Positions 35,821-44,388 of a stretch of 47,463 nucleotides of DNA are shown piece by piece. Within the stretch, counting starts at the first letter, position 1, and each line of letters starts with the position of its first letter. Origin of the DNA: Clostridia bacterium (GTDB taxonomy: Bacteria; Bacillota; Clostridia; Oscillospirales; CAG-272); assembly GCA_017545225.1 (NCBI GenBank), contig JAFWPR010000014.1:1-47463 (forward strand), read 5' to 3'. The position numbers and the translations under genes were made by a program. Below the pieces are notes generated by a model. That model was given only the letters and a program-made list of their open reading frames with translations, ran no database searches and was not told the DNA's origin.

Positions 35821-36342
35821 TCAGATATACAGTTCTATCTTTTTCATGCTCGGTCTGTCGAGCCCCGTGAGAGACATCTCGTACCTGTTTCCGTCGACGT
35901 CCGACACCGTCGCGCGGTCCGCGTCGATCTTTCTGAAATTCCTGTAAGTGTCGCGGACGGTGAATTCCTTTTCTCCCTCGTCGGTCAGGACTTTCCACTG
36001 GGAATAGCCGAATTTCTGATTGACCGAGAGGATCTTTCTTATCTTAAAAACGAAATATTTGCGCGCGAGTTCTCGCCGGATCATTCCCGCCGTCGCCTCG
36101 TCGAGTTCCGCGACGCTTCGTATCACGGCGATCTCCTCGTCGTCTTTGTTGAGGACGGAAACGAACTCCTCGGGCGTCTCGTTCGGGAAGTTGCGCTGCA
36201 GTTTCACGCGCGGGTAGTCCTTCTCCTCGCCGTCCGACGTTTTGAATTTTAGGGCAATAAACCCCTCTTTTTCCGTAAAAACCGCGTTTTCGGGAGTGAT
36301 ATACTGAATCGAGATCACGTCTTTGAGTTTTGTGCTTTCCAT
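35821..36342 (-). CDS. DUF1854-family protein
   Basis: A 173-residue soluble protein of the DUF1854 family. The recognisable part is WKVLTDEGEKEFTVRDTYRN followed by VSDVDGNRYEM. DUF1854 genes are known beside ABC transporters, in some proteobacteria linked with cyanophycin genes. None of those are here. It is flanked by the two exporter genes with four-base gaps, and GGAGGAG precedes the ATG. A role as accessory or regulatory subunit of the exporter is inferred. Confidence 0.8.
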   Translation of the reverse strand: MESTKLKDVISIQYITPENAVFTEKEGFIALKFKTSDGEEKDYPRVKLQRNFPNETPEEFVSVLNKDDEEIAVIRSVAELDEATAGMIRRELARKYFVFKIRKILSVNQKFGYSQWKVLTDEGEKEFTVRDTYRNFRKIDADRATVSDVDGNRYEMSLTGLDRPSMKKIELYI

Positions 36343-36346
36343 TTCG

Positions 36347-38626
36347 TCACTCCTCCGTAATTCCTATATTTTTGAGCGCTTCAAGCTGAAGCTTATACAG
36401 ATCGAAATACTTGCCTTTCGAACGGATCAGTTCTTCGTGCGTGCCCGATTCGACGAGTTTGCCCTCGTCGATGACGATCAGGGAATCGACGTCGCGCAGC
36501 GTCGACAGACGGTGCGCTATCATGATCACGGTCCTGTCGCGGGACAGTTCGTTCACCGCCTCGCCTATCTTGCGCTCCGTCGCGGTATCCATCGCCGCGG
36601 TCGCCTCGTCGAGGATCAGTATTCTCGGGTCGAGCAGGATCGCGCGGGCGATCGAGACGCGCTGGCGTTCGCCTCCGGAGAGATCCTTGTATCCGAAACC
36701 GATCATCGTGTCGTACCCGTCGGGCAGTTTCACGATGAAGTCGTGCGCGCCGGCGAGTTTCGCCGCCTTGACGACGTCCTCGTCCGTCGCTTCGGGACAC
36801 GCGTATCTTATGTTGTCACGGATCGAGCCCACAAAGAGATACGTCTCCTGCGAGACGATCCCGACGTTGCGGCGCAGCTCGTCGAAGGAGAGTTTTTTCA
36901 CGTCGACGCCGTCGATGAAGATCGCTCCTTCGTCCACGTCGTATAAACGCATGAGAAGGTTCGCAAGCGTCGACTTGCCCGCGCCTGATTTTCCGACGAT
37001 GCCGAGCGAGCGGCCCGCGCCGACCTCAAACGACACGCCGTCGATGACCTTTTTGCCCTTCTCGTACGAGAAGACGACGTTATCGAATTTCACCGAGCCC
37101 TTCATCCCGCCGAGCGTCTCGGGTTCCGCCGTCTCTCTGACGTCCGGTTCGGCGTCCGCGATCTCGAACAGACGCTGAAGTCCGTTCGTACAGCCGGAGA
37201 ACCAGTACGCCATGTCGACGATCATGAACATCGGCTCGTTCATCAGATTCGAGTACGCGATGAACGCGAGAAGACGTCCGTACGTCATTCCGAACGCTCC
37301 GGTGACCGCCATCCAGCCGCCTACTCCCCAGACGATGATGTTCGAGAGATACATTATGACGGTGGCGACGGGGAAAGCCGTGTTGTTGAAGAACGTTACC
37401 GATCTGCTGTCGCGAGCGAGACGTTTCGACTGTCTGTCGAAGCGCTCCGTCTCCTCTTTCTCACGCGAGAACGCCTTGACGACGCGGAATCCGGTCAGAG
37501 CGTCGGAGAGCGCGGAGTTCAGCGCGCGCGAGCTTCTGTACGTCCTCGCGTGCAGCGAGTTCATACGCCTGAACAGAGCCCTGATCGTGAGCGCGAAGAG
37601 CGGTACCACGACGAGCGCGCAGAGCGCGAGAGGCACGTTCATTATGAACATGATGACGAGAGCGGCGACGATCTGCACCACGTTTTTGATAAAGTACGGC
37701 GCGCCGTCCATGAAGAACCAGTATATCTCGTTGCTGTCGTTGTTTATCTGATTCATCAGCCCGCCCGTCTGGCGCGCGGAGAAGAACGACATCGAAAGCC
37801 GCTCGATCGCGGAGAAGATCGTCTTTTTCAGCTGATAGGTGACCTTCGCCGTCACGCGTGCGGAGATCACGCCGGAGAACGATCCGACCGCAAGGCTGCC
37901 GAATTTGAGAAGGAGCACGAGCAGAGCCGCCGTGACGATCCTTCCGTACCACGGGTTCGACGAGTTCGAAAGAACGCGGTCGTAGAAAAACTCAGTCGAA
38001 ACGTACGGCGCGGCGACGGCCATCGCCGCGGTCAGCGCGAGAGCGAAGAGGACGAGCGCCATATGGCGGCGGTAGTCCTTCGCGAAGACGAAAAGGCGGC
38101 GGTAGAGCTTCGATTTCTCCATGCAGTGCGGACAGATCTTTCTGTCCGGGTCGGGGTACCGCCGTCCGCACTTCGGGCAGAAGCGGTCGTCGCGGAAATC
38201 ATCCTCGTCGATCTCTTCTTCTTTCCCCTCGAGCTTAGGCGCGGCGTATTTGACGAAGATCCGCGCGTCGCGCAGAGCCGTCTTCGTCATCGCCGCGAGG
38301 ACCGTGTCATCGCCCTTGTACGAACAGATCAGTCTCGCCGAGGATACGTATTCCTCGATTGCGAGATCCTTTATTTCGGACGCGTCGTAGACTCTGCAGT
38401 CAGTCTCGTTGAATTTTTTCGTGAATTTCTTTCCCGGCTTGCCCGAGGACGACGTCTGCCCGGTCAGAACGAGAAGTTCCTTTTCGGTCAGGACGAGATA
38501 CACGTCCGCGCGGGAGCGGTCGAGATCCATATCGAGAGCGGCGAACACGGCGACGTCTTCGCAGGAGAGTTTATGTTCGGCGAGAGCGGAAACGAGCTCC
38601 GAGCCCATTTTCGATACTTCGATCAC
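36347..38626 (-). CDS. ABC exporter with N-terminal PH-like domain and zinc ribbon (first half of pair)
   Basis: A 759-residue ABC exporter half. An N-terminal PH-like domain (about 20-135: DVYLVLTEKELLVLTG) is followed by a zinc ribbon (C150, C153, C165, C168), six membrane helices (about 185-470) and a nucleotide domain with GKSGAGKS, LSGGERQ, ILILDEATAAMD and AHRLST. I start at GTG 38626 because AAGGAGG lies eight bases upstream; the ATG further up has no ribosome site. It shares its unusual N-terminal layout with the downstream ABC gene, so both arose from one such ancestor and probably form a heterodimer. Confidence 0.9.
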   Translation of the reverse strand: MIEVSKMGSELVSALAEHKLSCEDVAVFAALDMDLDRSRADVYLVLTEKELLVLTGQTSSSGKPGKKFTKKFNETDCRVYDASEIKDLAIEEYVSSARLICSYKGDDTVLAAMTKTALRDARIFVKYAAPKLEGKEEEIDEDDFRDDRFCPKCGRRYPDPDRKICPHCMEKSKLYRRLFVFAKDYRRHMALVLFALALTAAMAVAAPYVSTEFFYDRVLSNSSNPWYGRIVTAALLVLLLKFGSLAVGSFSGVISARVTAKVTYQLKKTIFSAIERLSMSFFSARQTGGLMNQINNDSNEIYWFFMDGAPYFIKNVVQIVAALVIMFIMNVPLALCALVVVPLFALTIRALFRRMNSLHARTYRSSRALNSALSDALTGFRVVKAFSREKEETERFDRQSKRLARDSRSVTFFNNTAFPVATVIMYLSNIIVWGVGGWMAVTGAFGMTYGRLLAFIAYSNLMNEPMFMIVDMAYWFSGCTNGLQRLFEIADAEPDVRETAEPETLGGMKGSVKFDNVVFSYEKGKKVIDGVSFEVGAGRSLGIVGKSGAGKSTLANLLMRLYDVDEGAIFIDGVDVKKLSFDELRRNVGIVSQETYLFVGSIRDNIRYACPEATDEDVVKAAKLAGAHDFIVKLPDGYDTMIGFGYKDLSGGERQRVSIARAILLDPRILILDEATAAMDTATERKIGEAVNELSRDRTVIMIAHRLSTLRDVDSLIVIDEGKLVESGTHEELIRSKGKYFDLYKLQLEALKNIGITEE

Positions 38627-38677
38627 CGCGTTCACCTCCTTGATCATAGTATAAAACCACATTCTTCCACAAATAGC

Positions 38678-38706
38678 ATTATCTCAAATTCCGCGCGATT
38701 TGTCAA
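38678..38706 (-). promoter_or_regulatory. Promoter of the ABC-DUF1854-ABC operon
   Basis: Minus strand TTGACA, 17 bases, GATAAT, about 50 bases before the GTG start. It begins directly beside the terminator of the upstream LOG gene. Confidence 0.8.
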
Positions 38707-38707
38707 C

Positions 38708-38734
38708 AAAAAAGCCCCCCGAAAGGGGCTTTTT
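38708..38734. terminator. Terminator after the LOG-family gene
   Basis: AAAAAAGCCCC/GGGGCTTTTT hairpin with a small loop, usable in both directions; 32 bases after the LOG stop. Confidence 0.9.
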
Positions 38735-38766
38735 AAGAGAATTAACAGAGTTTTTACAATAGCGCG

Positions 38767-39312
38767 TTATTTGCCTGCCTTCTCTTCGAGATAGGCGAAC
38801 GCCGACTCCGCCGTTTCGCAGACCGTAAAGCAGTCGGCGACGCCGGTCCCTATGAATCCCTTGAACATATCCGAGCCGACGACGGAGAGCATGTTGTCCC
38901 AGAAATTCTTGACGTTGAAGAGAACGATCGGTTTCGTGTTCCTTCCGAGGGATCTCAGAGTCAGGATCTGGAAAAACTCGTCGAACGTTCCGATGCCTCC
39001 CGGCACGATGATGAACGCGTCCGCGAGGGACTCCATCTTGTCCTTTCTCTCGCTAAGCGTCTTCGTGTCTATCAGCTCCGTGCAGTCGTCGAATATCGGC
39101 TCGAACTCGTGAATGAACCGGGGAGTGATCCCGATTATCCTGCCGCCCTCGGCCCTCATACCGCGCGCCGCCGCGCCCATGAGTCCCGACGCGCCGCCTC
39201 CGAATACCATGGTATGGCCGCGCCGCGCCATCTCGCGTCCGAGTTTTTCGACCTCTTCCTTATAGATCGCGTCGACCTTTTCGCTCGCCGCTCCGTATAG
39301 CGTTATGTTCAT
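38767..39312 (-). CDS. LOG-family nucleoside 5'-monophosphate phosphoribohydrolase
   Basis: A 181-residue Rossmann-fold protein of the LOG/TIGR00730 family. It carries GGGASGLMGAAARG and the family motif PGGIGTFDEFF. Plant LOG releases cytokinins from their ribotides; bacterial members release bases from nucleotides such as AMP. ATG 39312 has GGAGG six bases upstream. It lies after the sensor kinase gene with a 90-base gap and has its own terminator, so it may be a separate unit. Confidence 0.9.
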   Translation of the reverse strand: MNITLYGAASEKVDAIYKEEVEKLGREMARRGHTMVFGGGASGLMGAAARGMRAEGGRIIGITPRFIHEFEPIFDDCTELIDTKTLSERKDKMESLADAFIIVPGGIGTFDEFFQILTLRSLGRNTKPIVLFNVKNFWDNMLSVVGSDMFKGFIGTGVADCFTVCETAESAFAYLEEKAGK

Positions 39313-39402
39313 ATCCAGCCTCCGTTTTCCGGATCTCATCCGGTCGATATATTTTATTCTACGCTTTTTTCTTGAGAAAAGAAAGCGTTTGAACGGTTTT
39401 TT

Positions 39403-40686
39403 TCATTTCTTTCCGTGAGATAAGGGCAGCGTAACGGTGAATTCGACTTTTCCGTCGCGGCACCCGACTCCGATCGACCCGCGGTGCGCCTCCGCGATCG
39501 CCTTCGCTATCGCGAGACCGAGACCGAAACTGTCGTCTTCCCCGCGCGCCTCGTCGCGTCTGTAGAACCGCTCGAAGAGGCGGTCTCTGATCTCTTTCGG
39601 TATCTCCTCGCCGTCGTTCGTGACGCGAAGGATCGCCGAGCGGTGATCCGCGACGAGCGAAATTGCGATCTTCTCGCCCGTCCCGTGGCGGATCGCGTTG
39701 TCGATCAGTATAGCCGTCAGCTGTTTCAGCTGACCCGGATCGCCGTCTACAGTAACGCCTTCTTTGATCTGCGCTTGGATCGTGATCCCGCGCTCGAAAG
39801 CGACCGTCTCGAAAGGAAGCTCCTCGCCTTCGACGAGGCGGGAGAGATCGACCGTTTCACTCACTCTTTCGGCGTTCTCCGCGCGTGAGAGCCTGAGCAG
39901 ATCGCGCACGAGCGAGCCCATCCGCTCCGTCTCGTACCTTATGTTCGAGAGCCATTCGTTGTCGCCCCCGCGGGAAAGTATCTCCGTATTCGCGCTGATG
40001 ACGGAGATCGGCGTTTTCAGTTCGTGTCCGGCGTCGGATACGAACTGTTTCTGTCTTTTGTCGTTCTCCTCAAGCGGCTTTATGATCCTCGACGAGAGGA
40101 AAAGCGACAGCAGGAAGATCAGAACGAGCGCGGCTCCGCCTACGATCAGTTCGTACCTCAAAAGAGTCGTCAGACTGTCGTCAGTCACCGAGCTGTCGAT
40201 GAACGCGACGAACGTCCCGTCTCCGCGGTTCTCGACGATGAAGAGAAATCTTCCCGTCCTTCCGGTCTCTTTGCCCGAGGCGGCCGCCTCGCGCGCCGCC
40301 GCGACGAGTTCGTCGCCGTCTATACTGTCGTTTCTGCCGGAGTCGACGGACAGGACCTCGCCCGCCGCGTCGAATTCAACGGAATAGAAAGCCGACGCGC
40401 CGAAAAGATCGTCGCCGGGTTCTCCGCGGCGATCCCTTCCCGGCGATCCGTCCGGGGGCTCTCCTTCGGGCGGTTCCCCGCCGCGCGGTTCTCCGTTCCG
40501 GTCGCCGTCGGGGACGACGGTCAATTCTTCTTTTCCTCTCTCGACGAAGCGCCTCAGCATCTGCTCGTTCTTTGCGTCCGCCGAAAGGCGGCTCGAAACG
40601 TAGATAACGCCGAGCGTCAGCGCGAGAAAGAGCACGAGAGACGCCATTATCAGCGCAACTATTTTGATCCTCGATTTACGGAACAT
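39403..40686 (-). CDS. Sensor histidine kinase (catalytically intact)
   Basis: A 427-residue membrane kinase. Helix 1 is about 8-31 and helix 2 about 180-200, enclosing an extracytoplasmic sensor with a Gly/Pro/Glu/Asp-rich low-complexity stretch (58-93). The H-box is SDAGHELKTPIS with phospho-acceptor H221, the N-box is ILIDNAIRHG, and GLGLAIAKAI is the G2 box. It overlaps its cognate regulator gene by 11 bases. Its sensor and linker align with the upstream kinase-like gene (42827-44026), of which it is a paralogue. Confidence 0.93.
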   Translation of the reverse strand: MFRKSRIKIVALIMASLVLFLALTLGVIYVSSRLSADAKNEQMLRRFVERGKEELTVVPDGDRNGEPRGGEPPEGEPPDGSPGRDRRGEPGDDLFGASAFYSVEFDAAGEVLSVDSGRNDSIDGDELVAAAREAAASGKETGRTGRFLFIVENRGDGTFVAFIDSSVTDDSLTTLLRYELIVGGAALVLIFLLSLFLSSRIIKPLEENDKRQKQFVSDAGHELKTPISVISANTEILSRGGDNEWLSNIRYETERMGSLVRDLLRLSRAENAERVSETVDLSRLVEGEELPFETVAFERGITIQAQIKEGVTVDGDPGQLKQLTAILIDNAIRHGTGEKIAISLVADHRSAILRVTNDGEEIPKEIRDRLFERFYRRDEARGEDDSFGLGLAIAKAIAEAHRGSIGVGCRDGKVEFTVTLPLSHGKK

Positions 40687-41362
40687 CGTCGCACCTCAAT
40701 TCGTATCCGACTCCGCGGACCGCTTTTATCGCGCATTTCGATCCCGTGAAGTTCAGTTTTTTTCTCGTGAAAGTCATATAGACCTCGACGTTGTTGTACT
40801 CGGCGTCGCTCTCGTAGCCCCATATTTTGACCGCGAGCTGTTCGCGAGAGAGCACCTGCCCCTGATTCGCGATCATGTATTCGAGGATCCGCATCTCCTT
40901 TTCACCGAGACGGACGCTCTGTCCGGTAGCGGTACAGGTGAGATTCGCTCCCTGAACGTCGAGCGATATATCTCCGAATTTCAGGCTGCCGTCCGGCGTG
41001 TTGACCTGTCTGCGGCAGAGCGCGCGGATCCGCGCGAGCAGTTCCTTCGTCATGAAGGGCTTCGTGAGGTAATCGTCCGCGCCGCTGTCGAGTCCCGTGA
41101 CCTTGTCGTCAAGCTCCGCACGTGCGGTCAGCATGAGGATCGGCGTTTTGACGCCGCGCCGTCTTACCTCGCGGGCAACGTCGAAGCCGTTCCGTTTCGG
41201 CATCATCACGTCGAGGACGATCACGTCGTAGACGCCGCTCTCGATCGCCTCGAGCGCCGCCTCGCCGTCAGACACGCCGTCGACCTCGTATTTCTCAAGA
41301 CGGAGGATCTCGCAAAGCGCTCTGTTCATTCTCTTCTCATCTTCAGCGACAAGAATTTTCAT
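40676..41362 (-). CDS. OmpR-family response regulator
   Basis: A 228-residue regulator. The receiver has the acidic pair AEDE, phospho-acceptor D51 (VLDVMMP), a Thr in LMLTAR and Lys in TKPF. The C-terminal winged helix ends RGVGYEL. AGGAGG precedes the ATG. It is partner to the kinase it overlaps, and the 11-bp direct repeats at 44755-44774 are candidate binding sites. Confidence 0.94.
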   Translation of the reverse strand: MKILVAEDEKRMNRALCEILRLEKYEVDGVSDGEAALEAIESGVYDVIVLDVMMPKRNGFDVAREVRRRGVKTPILMLTARAELDDKVTGLDSGADDYLTKPFMTKELLARIRALCRRQVNTPDGSLKFGDISLDVQGANLTCTATGQSVRLGEKEMRILEYMIANQGQVLSREQLAVKIWGYESDAEYNNVEVYMTFTRKKLNFTGSKCAIKAVRGVGYELRCDDVP

Positions 41363-41381
41363 AAGAGTTTCCTCCTGCCGA

Positions 41382-42053
41382 TCAAAGCTGGTTTACCACG
41401 TCCTCGTAGGGAGTGATCGCGATCTCGAGATTGCCGTTCTTCGTCCTCAGCTCGTCGATGAACGCCTTTTCCTCTCCCGTCTGTTTCATCCGGATCTTGA
41501 AGGAGAGGCGGAACATCGAACCCATACCGGTCGTCTTGACGCCGACGCATTCGTACGATCTGAGGTAGTGACCGAACGTGTCGTTGAAAACGTCGTGATA
41601 TTCGAGCGACTCGGGGATCGTGACGCGGAGCAGCTTGTCCTTCGCCATGCTCTTATGCTCGAACACGGGGAGGAAGGACAGGAGCATGAACAGGACGGAG
41701 AGGAAAACGAGGATAAGGATCCCGTATCCTATATACCCCATCCCGAACGCGATACCGGAACCCATCGCGATCAGGATGCCGGCGATCTCGTCCGCGCTTC
41801 CCTGCGCGGAACGGAAACGGATCAGACTGAACGCCCCGCCTATAGCGACGCCCGCGCCTATGTTGCCGTTGACGAACGTGATGACCGCTGCGACGACGAA
41901 GGGAACGAGAGCGACGACGATGAAAAATCTCTTCGTCGACCTGATCCTGAACGACATTATTATCGCGTATACGATACCGGAAACGACGGCGGCCGCCGCC
42001 ATGATGAAGAACTGGGACGCCGTGACCGCGCCGGAATAGATCGAATCAAACAT
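41382..42053 (-). CDS. DUF4956 membrane protein
   Basis: A 223-residue protein with four hydrophobic segments in the first 130 residues and a soluble C-terminal domain. It has the family motif GGAFSLIRFRSAQGS after the second helix pair. DUF4956 proteins are often encoded beside VTC-domain proteins, as here (30-base gap). Function is unknown; the cytoplasmic domain may act with the VTC partner at the membrane. AAGGAGG precedes the ATG. Confidence 0.88.
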   Translation of the reverse strand: MFDSIYSGAVTASQFFIMAAAAVVSGIVYAIIMSFRIRSTKRFFIVVALVPFVVAAVITFVNGNIGAGVAIGGAFSLIRFRSAQGSADEIAGILIAMGSGIAFGMGYIGYGILILVFLSVLFMLLSFLPVFEHKSMAKDKLLRVTIPESLEYHDVFNDTFGHYLRSYECVGVKTTGMGSMFRLSFKIRMKQTGEEKAFIDELRTKNGNLEIAITPYEDVVNQL

Positions 42054-42083
42054 TATGTTATCCTCCTTGATTTGCGTTCTGGC

Positions 42084-42812
42084 TCAGGCGACCGGAGCCT
42101 TCGGAGCCGATATTTTTGACATTTGCCTTTTATATGCTTCTCCGTATTTGGAAAAACTGTTTTTGTAGATCCCTTCCCTGTCGAGTAGGTGAGCAAGCCA
42201 CAGAGGGACCGCCTCCTGCACTTTGATCTCGAGGATCGAATATCCGTCGGGAAGAAGCGGCTCTCCCTCCATCGACGCCGTGAGGTCGAGGTCCTCCGTC
42301 CTGTATCTCGGGTCGTTGTCCACCGTGACCCTCAGGTCGCCTCCCGGCTCGTAATACGCCGTGCGCTCGCAGATTATCAGGCACGAGGGAGCGAGATTTC
42401 CGTACAGATCGCGGAAATACGTGATCTCGCGGTTGATCTGCCCTTCCGCGCATATCTCGCCCTCTCCCGCAAAGAATTTTTTCACGAGAGGGAGCGTCGT
42501 CCCGACTCGCCTTTTGTAGACGGTCCCGTACGCTTTCCTCTTCAACTCGAGGAATACGGGCGACTCGTCCGTCGCGAGCCCGTACGAGCGGAGCCTCATC
42601 TTTTCCTTGAAAAACGGTTTTTCGAGCGAGGCGTTTATGAGTCTGTATTCCGGAGTGTCGTAATAGAGGCTCAAGATCGAGGTCCTCCCGTATTCGTCGG
42701 GTCCCATGTGTCCGCGGAGTCCCTCGAGGAAGCGCGCCTCCTGCTCCGGGCTTATAACGTATTTCAGCTCGAAGCGTTTCATCACCGTAACGGGATTCTG
42801 AACTATGACCAC
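42084..42812 (-). CDS. VTC-domain (polyphosphate polymerase-like) protein
   Basis: A 242-residue soluble protein with the triphosphate-tunnel fold. Seen are RFELKYVIS near the N terminus, LSLYYDTPEY, KMRLRSYG, VFLELKRKAYGTVYKRR and ILEIKV: the basic and acidic residues that line the tunnel in yeast Vtc4. Bacterial members are proposed to make or bind polyphosphate. The start is GTG 42812 because GGGAGG lies eight bases upstream; ATG 42782 has no good site. It lies 14 bases after the pseudo-kinase gene and precedes DUF4956. No polyphosphate assay supports the function here. Confidence 0.85.
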   Translation of the reverse strand: MVIVQNPVTVMKRFELKYVISPEQEARFLEGLRGHMGPDEYGRTSILSLYYDTPEYRLINASLEKPFFKEKMRLRSYGLATDESPVFLELKRKAYGTVYKRRVGTTLPLVKKFFAGEGEICAEGQINREITYFRDLYGNLAPSCLIICERTAYYEPGGDLRVTVDNDPRYRTEDLDLTASMEGEPLLPDGYSILEIKVQEAVPLWLAHLLDREGIYKNSFSKYGEAYKRQMSKISAPKAPVA

Positions 42813-42826
42813 GTCAGCCGCCTCCC

Positions 42827-44026
42827 TCAGAACGTCGCCCGGACGGTAAACTCGCCGGCTGAGCAGACGGCGCTTACTCTTCCGCCCGCCTCGCGGACGG
42901 CGTCGCGCACGGAGCACAGGCCTATGCCGTCTCCCTCGACTCCGTCGGCGTTCGGTAACCTTACGAACCGGTCGAACGCCTGCTCGACGGGTCCGTCGGG
43001 AAGATCCGCGTCGTTCGTGACGGTCAGCGTCACCCGTTCCCCGTCGCGCTTCAGCGTCGCCGACGCGCGGCTTTTCGCGAATTTCGCGGCGTTGCGGAAC
43101 AGTTCTTCCGCGGCGCGCGAGACCGCCTCGCCTCCCTCTTTTATCGTCACGCCTTCCGCGATATCGAGGTCGAGCGATACGCCGCGTTCAGAGAACTCCT
43201 CTCTTTTCTTTTTCGCCGCGTCCTTAACGGCGGCGGTGAGGTCGAAAGGCGTGCTCTCTCCTTCGATCAGCGACATCGTGCGGAGCCTTTTCGTTATTTC
43301 CGCCATCCTGACGACCTGCCGCCTGATCGACGCGGTGCGGTCGGTGGGACCGGACGTCCTCTCGATGATCTCGACGTCCGCGCCGATCACGGTGAGGGGT
43401 ACTTTGATCGCCGCCTCGGCCTCCCCGATGAATTTCTTCTGTTTTCTGTCCGCCTCCTCTACCGGTCTTATCAGCTTTCTGCTGAACGCGGAGAGGAATG
43501 CAAGAGCAAGGATCAGGACGACCGCCTCCCCGATGACCGACACGGTCAGGATACGGTAGGAGGGGGTGAGTTCCCTGCCCTGATCGATCACGGTGACGTA
43601 CGTCTCGCCGCTCTTTTTGTAAACGCGGAACCGGTACGTCGTCATCACCCATCCGGTCCTCTTTTCACCGACCAGCTTTCCGGCGATCTCTTTCGCCTCG
43701 TCCTCGGTGAACGCGGAGATGTTGTGAGCGACCGTCTCGGCTTTGCCGTTCTTGTCGAACCGGACCGTGAAAAACCGCGCCGTGAACGGCGTCTCGGGAG
43801 AATCGGGGCCCATCGGTCCCGCCCGTCCGCCCGGGAAGGGTTCTTCACCGTTTTTCATCATATCCCTGAACTCGCCTCCGCCTTCCGCGATCGTTTCCGT
43901 TATCCGGTCCGCGTCCTCGGCGACGAGGGCGAAGTTTATCACGTTTATCAAGGCCAGCAGCGCCGTCAGAAGGATCAGAAGCGCCGCCATGGCGGAGACC
44001 ACGAGTTTTCTTCTGACCTTATTCAT
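42827..44026 (-). CDS. Degenerate histidine kinase-like sensor lacking the phospho-acceptor His
   Basis: A 399-residue paralogue of the kinase at 39403-40686, with the same two helices and sensor layout. Where the intact kinase has GHELKTP, this one has EAAIKVP: the phospho-acceptor His is Ala (A205), the next Glu is Ala and the Thr is Val. The N-box Asn survives (FRNAAKFA), and the G2 box is GDGIGLCSV, but the G1 box is altered (NDADLP). It can hardly be a kinase but may still bind ATP and dimerise. The start at ATG 44026 has AAGGAG nine bases upstream and overlaps the upstream receiver gene by eight bases. Confidence 0.88.
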   Translation of the reverse strand: MNKVRRKLVVSAMAALLILLTALLALINVINFALVAEDADRITETIAEGGGEFRDMMKNGEEPFPGGRAGPMGPDSPETPFTARFFTVRFDKNGKAETVAHNISAFTEDEAKEIAGKLVGEKRTGWVMTTYRFRVYKKSGETYVTVIDQGRELTPSYRILTVSVIGEAVVLILALAFLSAFSRKLIRPVEEADRKQKKFIGEAEAAIKVPLTVIGADVEIIERTSGPTDRTASIRRQVVRMAEITKRLRTMSLIEGESTPFDLTAAVKDAAKKKREEFSERGVSLDLDIAEGVTIKEGGEAVSRAAEELFRNAAKFAKSRASATLKRDGERVTLTVTNDADLPDGPVEQAFDRFVRLPNADGVEGDGIGLCSVRDAVREAGGRVSAVCSAGEFTVRATF

Positions 44027-44363
44027 CTTTCGCATCTCCTTTCTCACCCGCCGTCTTTTCGATCGCGGCGAGCAGTTCCTCCGGCGCGAACGGGTACTTC
44101 AGGATCCCCTCGCCGCGCGCCTCCGCGTCTTCCGTCATAAGGATCGCGGGGATACCCGACGCGCCGAGTTCCTTTATCAGATCGCCCGCCCGGATCAGCG
44201 GCGTCTTCGCGTCCACGAGCGCCGCCCCGAACGATGCTGCGCGCGATTTTTCGATCGCCATGACGCCGTCGTGCGCGGCGTCCGCCTCCATCCCGCAGAG
44301 GATGAGAAGGCCTCGCAGACTGTCGAGCAGATCCCTGTCGGGAGCGACTATCAATACTTTCAT
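44019..44363 (-). CDS. Stand-alone degenerate receiver-domain protein
   Basis: A 114-residue single receiver domain with no output domain. D51 (LVDAKTP) and T77 (LMTED) remain, but the acidic pocket reads APDR where active regulators have EDE/EDD, and the conserved Lys is shifted by one (LKYPF for TKPF). AGGAGGG precedes ATG 44363, just 25 bases from a MITE-like element. It is the first gene of the operon and is coupled to the pseudo-kinase, so the two degenerate proteins may act together. Confidence 0.85.
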   Translation of the reverse strand: MKVLIVAPDRDLLDSLRGLLILCGMEADAAHDGVMAIEKSRAASFGAALVDAKTPLIRAGDLIKELGASGIPAILMTEDAEARGEGILKYPFAPEELLAAIEKTAGEKGDAKDE

Positions 44364-44388
44364 CGCTGTGCCCTCCTGTTTTCTTTTA

